DNA of 64,000 bases, from assembly GCA_013398175.1 (NCBI GenBank), contig VZRZ01006460.1, positions 758,283 through 822,282 on the forward strand. Direction: 5' to 3'. The first letter of the stretch is position 1. Every line of letters begins with the position of its first letter. The notes under the pieces were generated by a model. It worked only from the letters and a program-made list of their open reading frames with translations, made no database searches and was not told the origin of the DNA. Origin of the DNA: Climacteris rufus. Its lineage: Eukaryota > Chordata > Aves > Passeriformes > Climacteridae. Positions 63,587-64,000 of the stretch are shown in pieces. A program made the translations under genes and the position numbers.

Positions 63587-64000
63587 GTGGGGCGCTCAGC
63601 GGGACGGGAGGTGAGGCGAGGCGACCGCACCTGCGGAGCTGGGCGAGGATGCGGCGCGGCCGGTGGCGGGTAAAGTCCGCCGCGGCACCTTCATCCCGCT
63701 TATCCCGTTTTGGGACGGGGGAGGACAGCGACAGCCTCGGGCGGCTTCATCTTCCTGGTAACGTGCGGGCCGAGGGCTGCGACTCCTCCGGTGAGGTGGT
63801 GCTGGGCCGGCTCTCCGCAGCCGTACTTGCGGGGAAGGAAGCGGCGACCGCGGGGCTGCGCGGGGGCTTCAGCTCCGGCGCGCCCGCCCTGGGCGCTGGG
63901 GGACGCCGCGCACTGACCGGCGGTGTCGGCGTCTGTAGGAAGAAACGAGCTGGAAGCTGCCGAAGGAGGGTCCGTGCTGCCGAGGAAACCCGCTCTCCTT

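Larger units (their letters stand above)
62395..64000. promoter_or_regulatory. CpG island 2, candidate promoter and first exon (core missing)
   Basis: The sequence is strongly GC- and CpG-rich from about 62,395 to the end of the window, interrupted by 698 Ns and by an AT-rich motif block at 62,567-62,627. On the plus strand there is a near-perfect donor GGGCG|GTGAGTG at 63,580/63,581, and further GTGAGG-type donors occur at about 63,610 and 63,792. These suggest a first exon ending near 63,580 and a gene running right, out of the window. The long frames across the gap are mostly unknown residues and cannot be judged. Minus-strand or bidirectional use cannot be excluded. Confidence 0.75.

Noticed and set aside
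62614..63630. 338-codon minus-strand and 319-codon plus-strand frames in CpG island 2
   Set aside because: Most residues come from Ns, so openness is meaningless. The visible ends are rich in P, A, G and R on both strands, as in any GC-rich island.
1..64000. CRISPR arrays, operons, prokaryotic promoters or terminators
   Set aside because: Nothing of the kind is present. The repeats and splice-type sequence show vertebrate nuclear DNA.

Overview
The window is vertebrate nuclear DNA and very probably from a bird, most likely a passerine. Recognisable repeats are almost all CR1 retrotransposon fragments in the avian style. One short element joins the 3' end of a tRNA-Ile-like sequence to a CR1 3' tail, the architecture of the TguSINE1 family known from zebra finch. 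Several fragments belong to an LTR family beginning TGTGATGGGTTG that is common in songbird genomes. Repeat density is low, and two GC-rich CpG islands have assembly gaps in their cores, which is typical of bird assemblies. Repeat family names are from memory of consensus sequences, not from a search.

Layout: 1-0.88 kb is AT-rich with no gene. From 0.88 to 3.49 kb lies a minus-strand CR1 copy interrupted by a roughly 750-bp solo LTR (1,141-1,890). From 3.5 to 10.1 kb is unannotated AT-rich DNA. A CpG island spans about 10.12-11.33 kb, with a 352-base N gap. From 11.3 to 54.1 kb is mostly AT-rich DNA that looks intronic or intergenic. It holds CR1 fragments at 12.2, 19.6 and 41.0 kb, LTR fragments at 25.8 and 38.7 kb, a CR1-tailed SINE fragment at 45.1 kb, and one good candidate internal coding exon at 42,179-42,308 (+). 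At 54,115-54,534 there is a striking 420-bp LTR-like element with 107-bp inverted terminal arms (about 94% identical, with a perfect central stretch of more than 60 bp). A further CR1 copy lies at 55.97-56.52 kb. The last 1.6 kb (62.4 kb to the end) is a second, stronger CpG island with a 698-base N gap and consensus splice donors on the plus strand.

Interpretation: this looks like a gene-poor stretch around one or two promoters. One possibility is a plus-strand gene starting in the first island (10-11 kb), with the 42.2-kb exon in its body and the second island (62.4-64 kb) as another promoter of the same gene or the start of the next gene. Both islands contain TAAT/ATTA homeodomain-type motifs embedded in or next to GC-rich DNA, which fits a developmentally regulated locus. 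I could not name the gene. No operons, CRISPR arrays, intact tRNA/rRNA genes, intact viral genes or long credible single-exon genes are present. Most open frames longer than 60 codons are chance frames or lie inside repeats.
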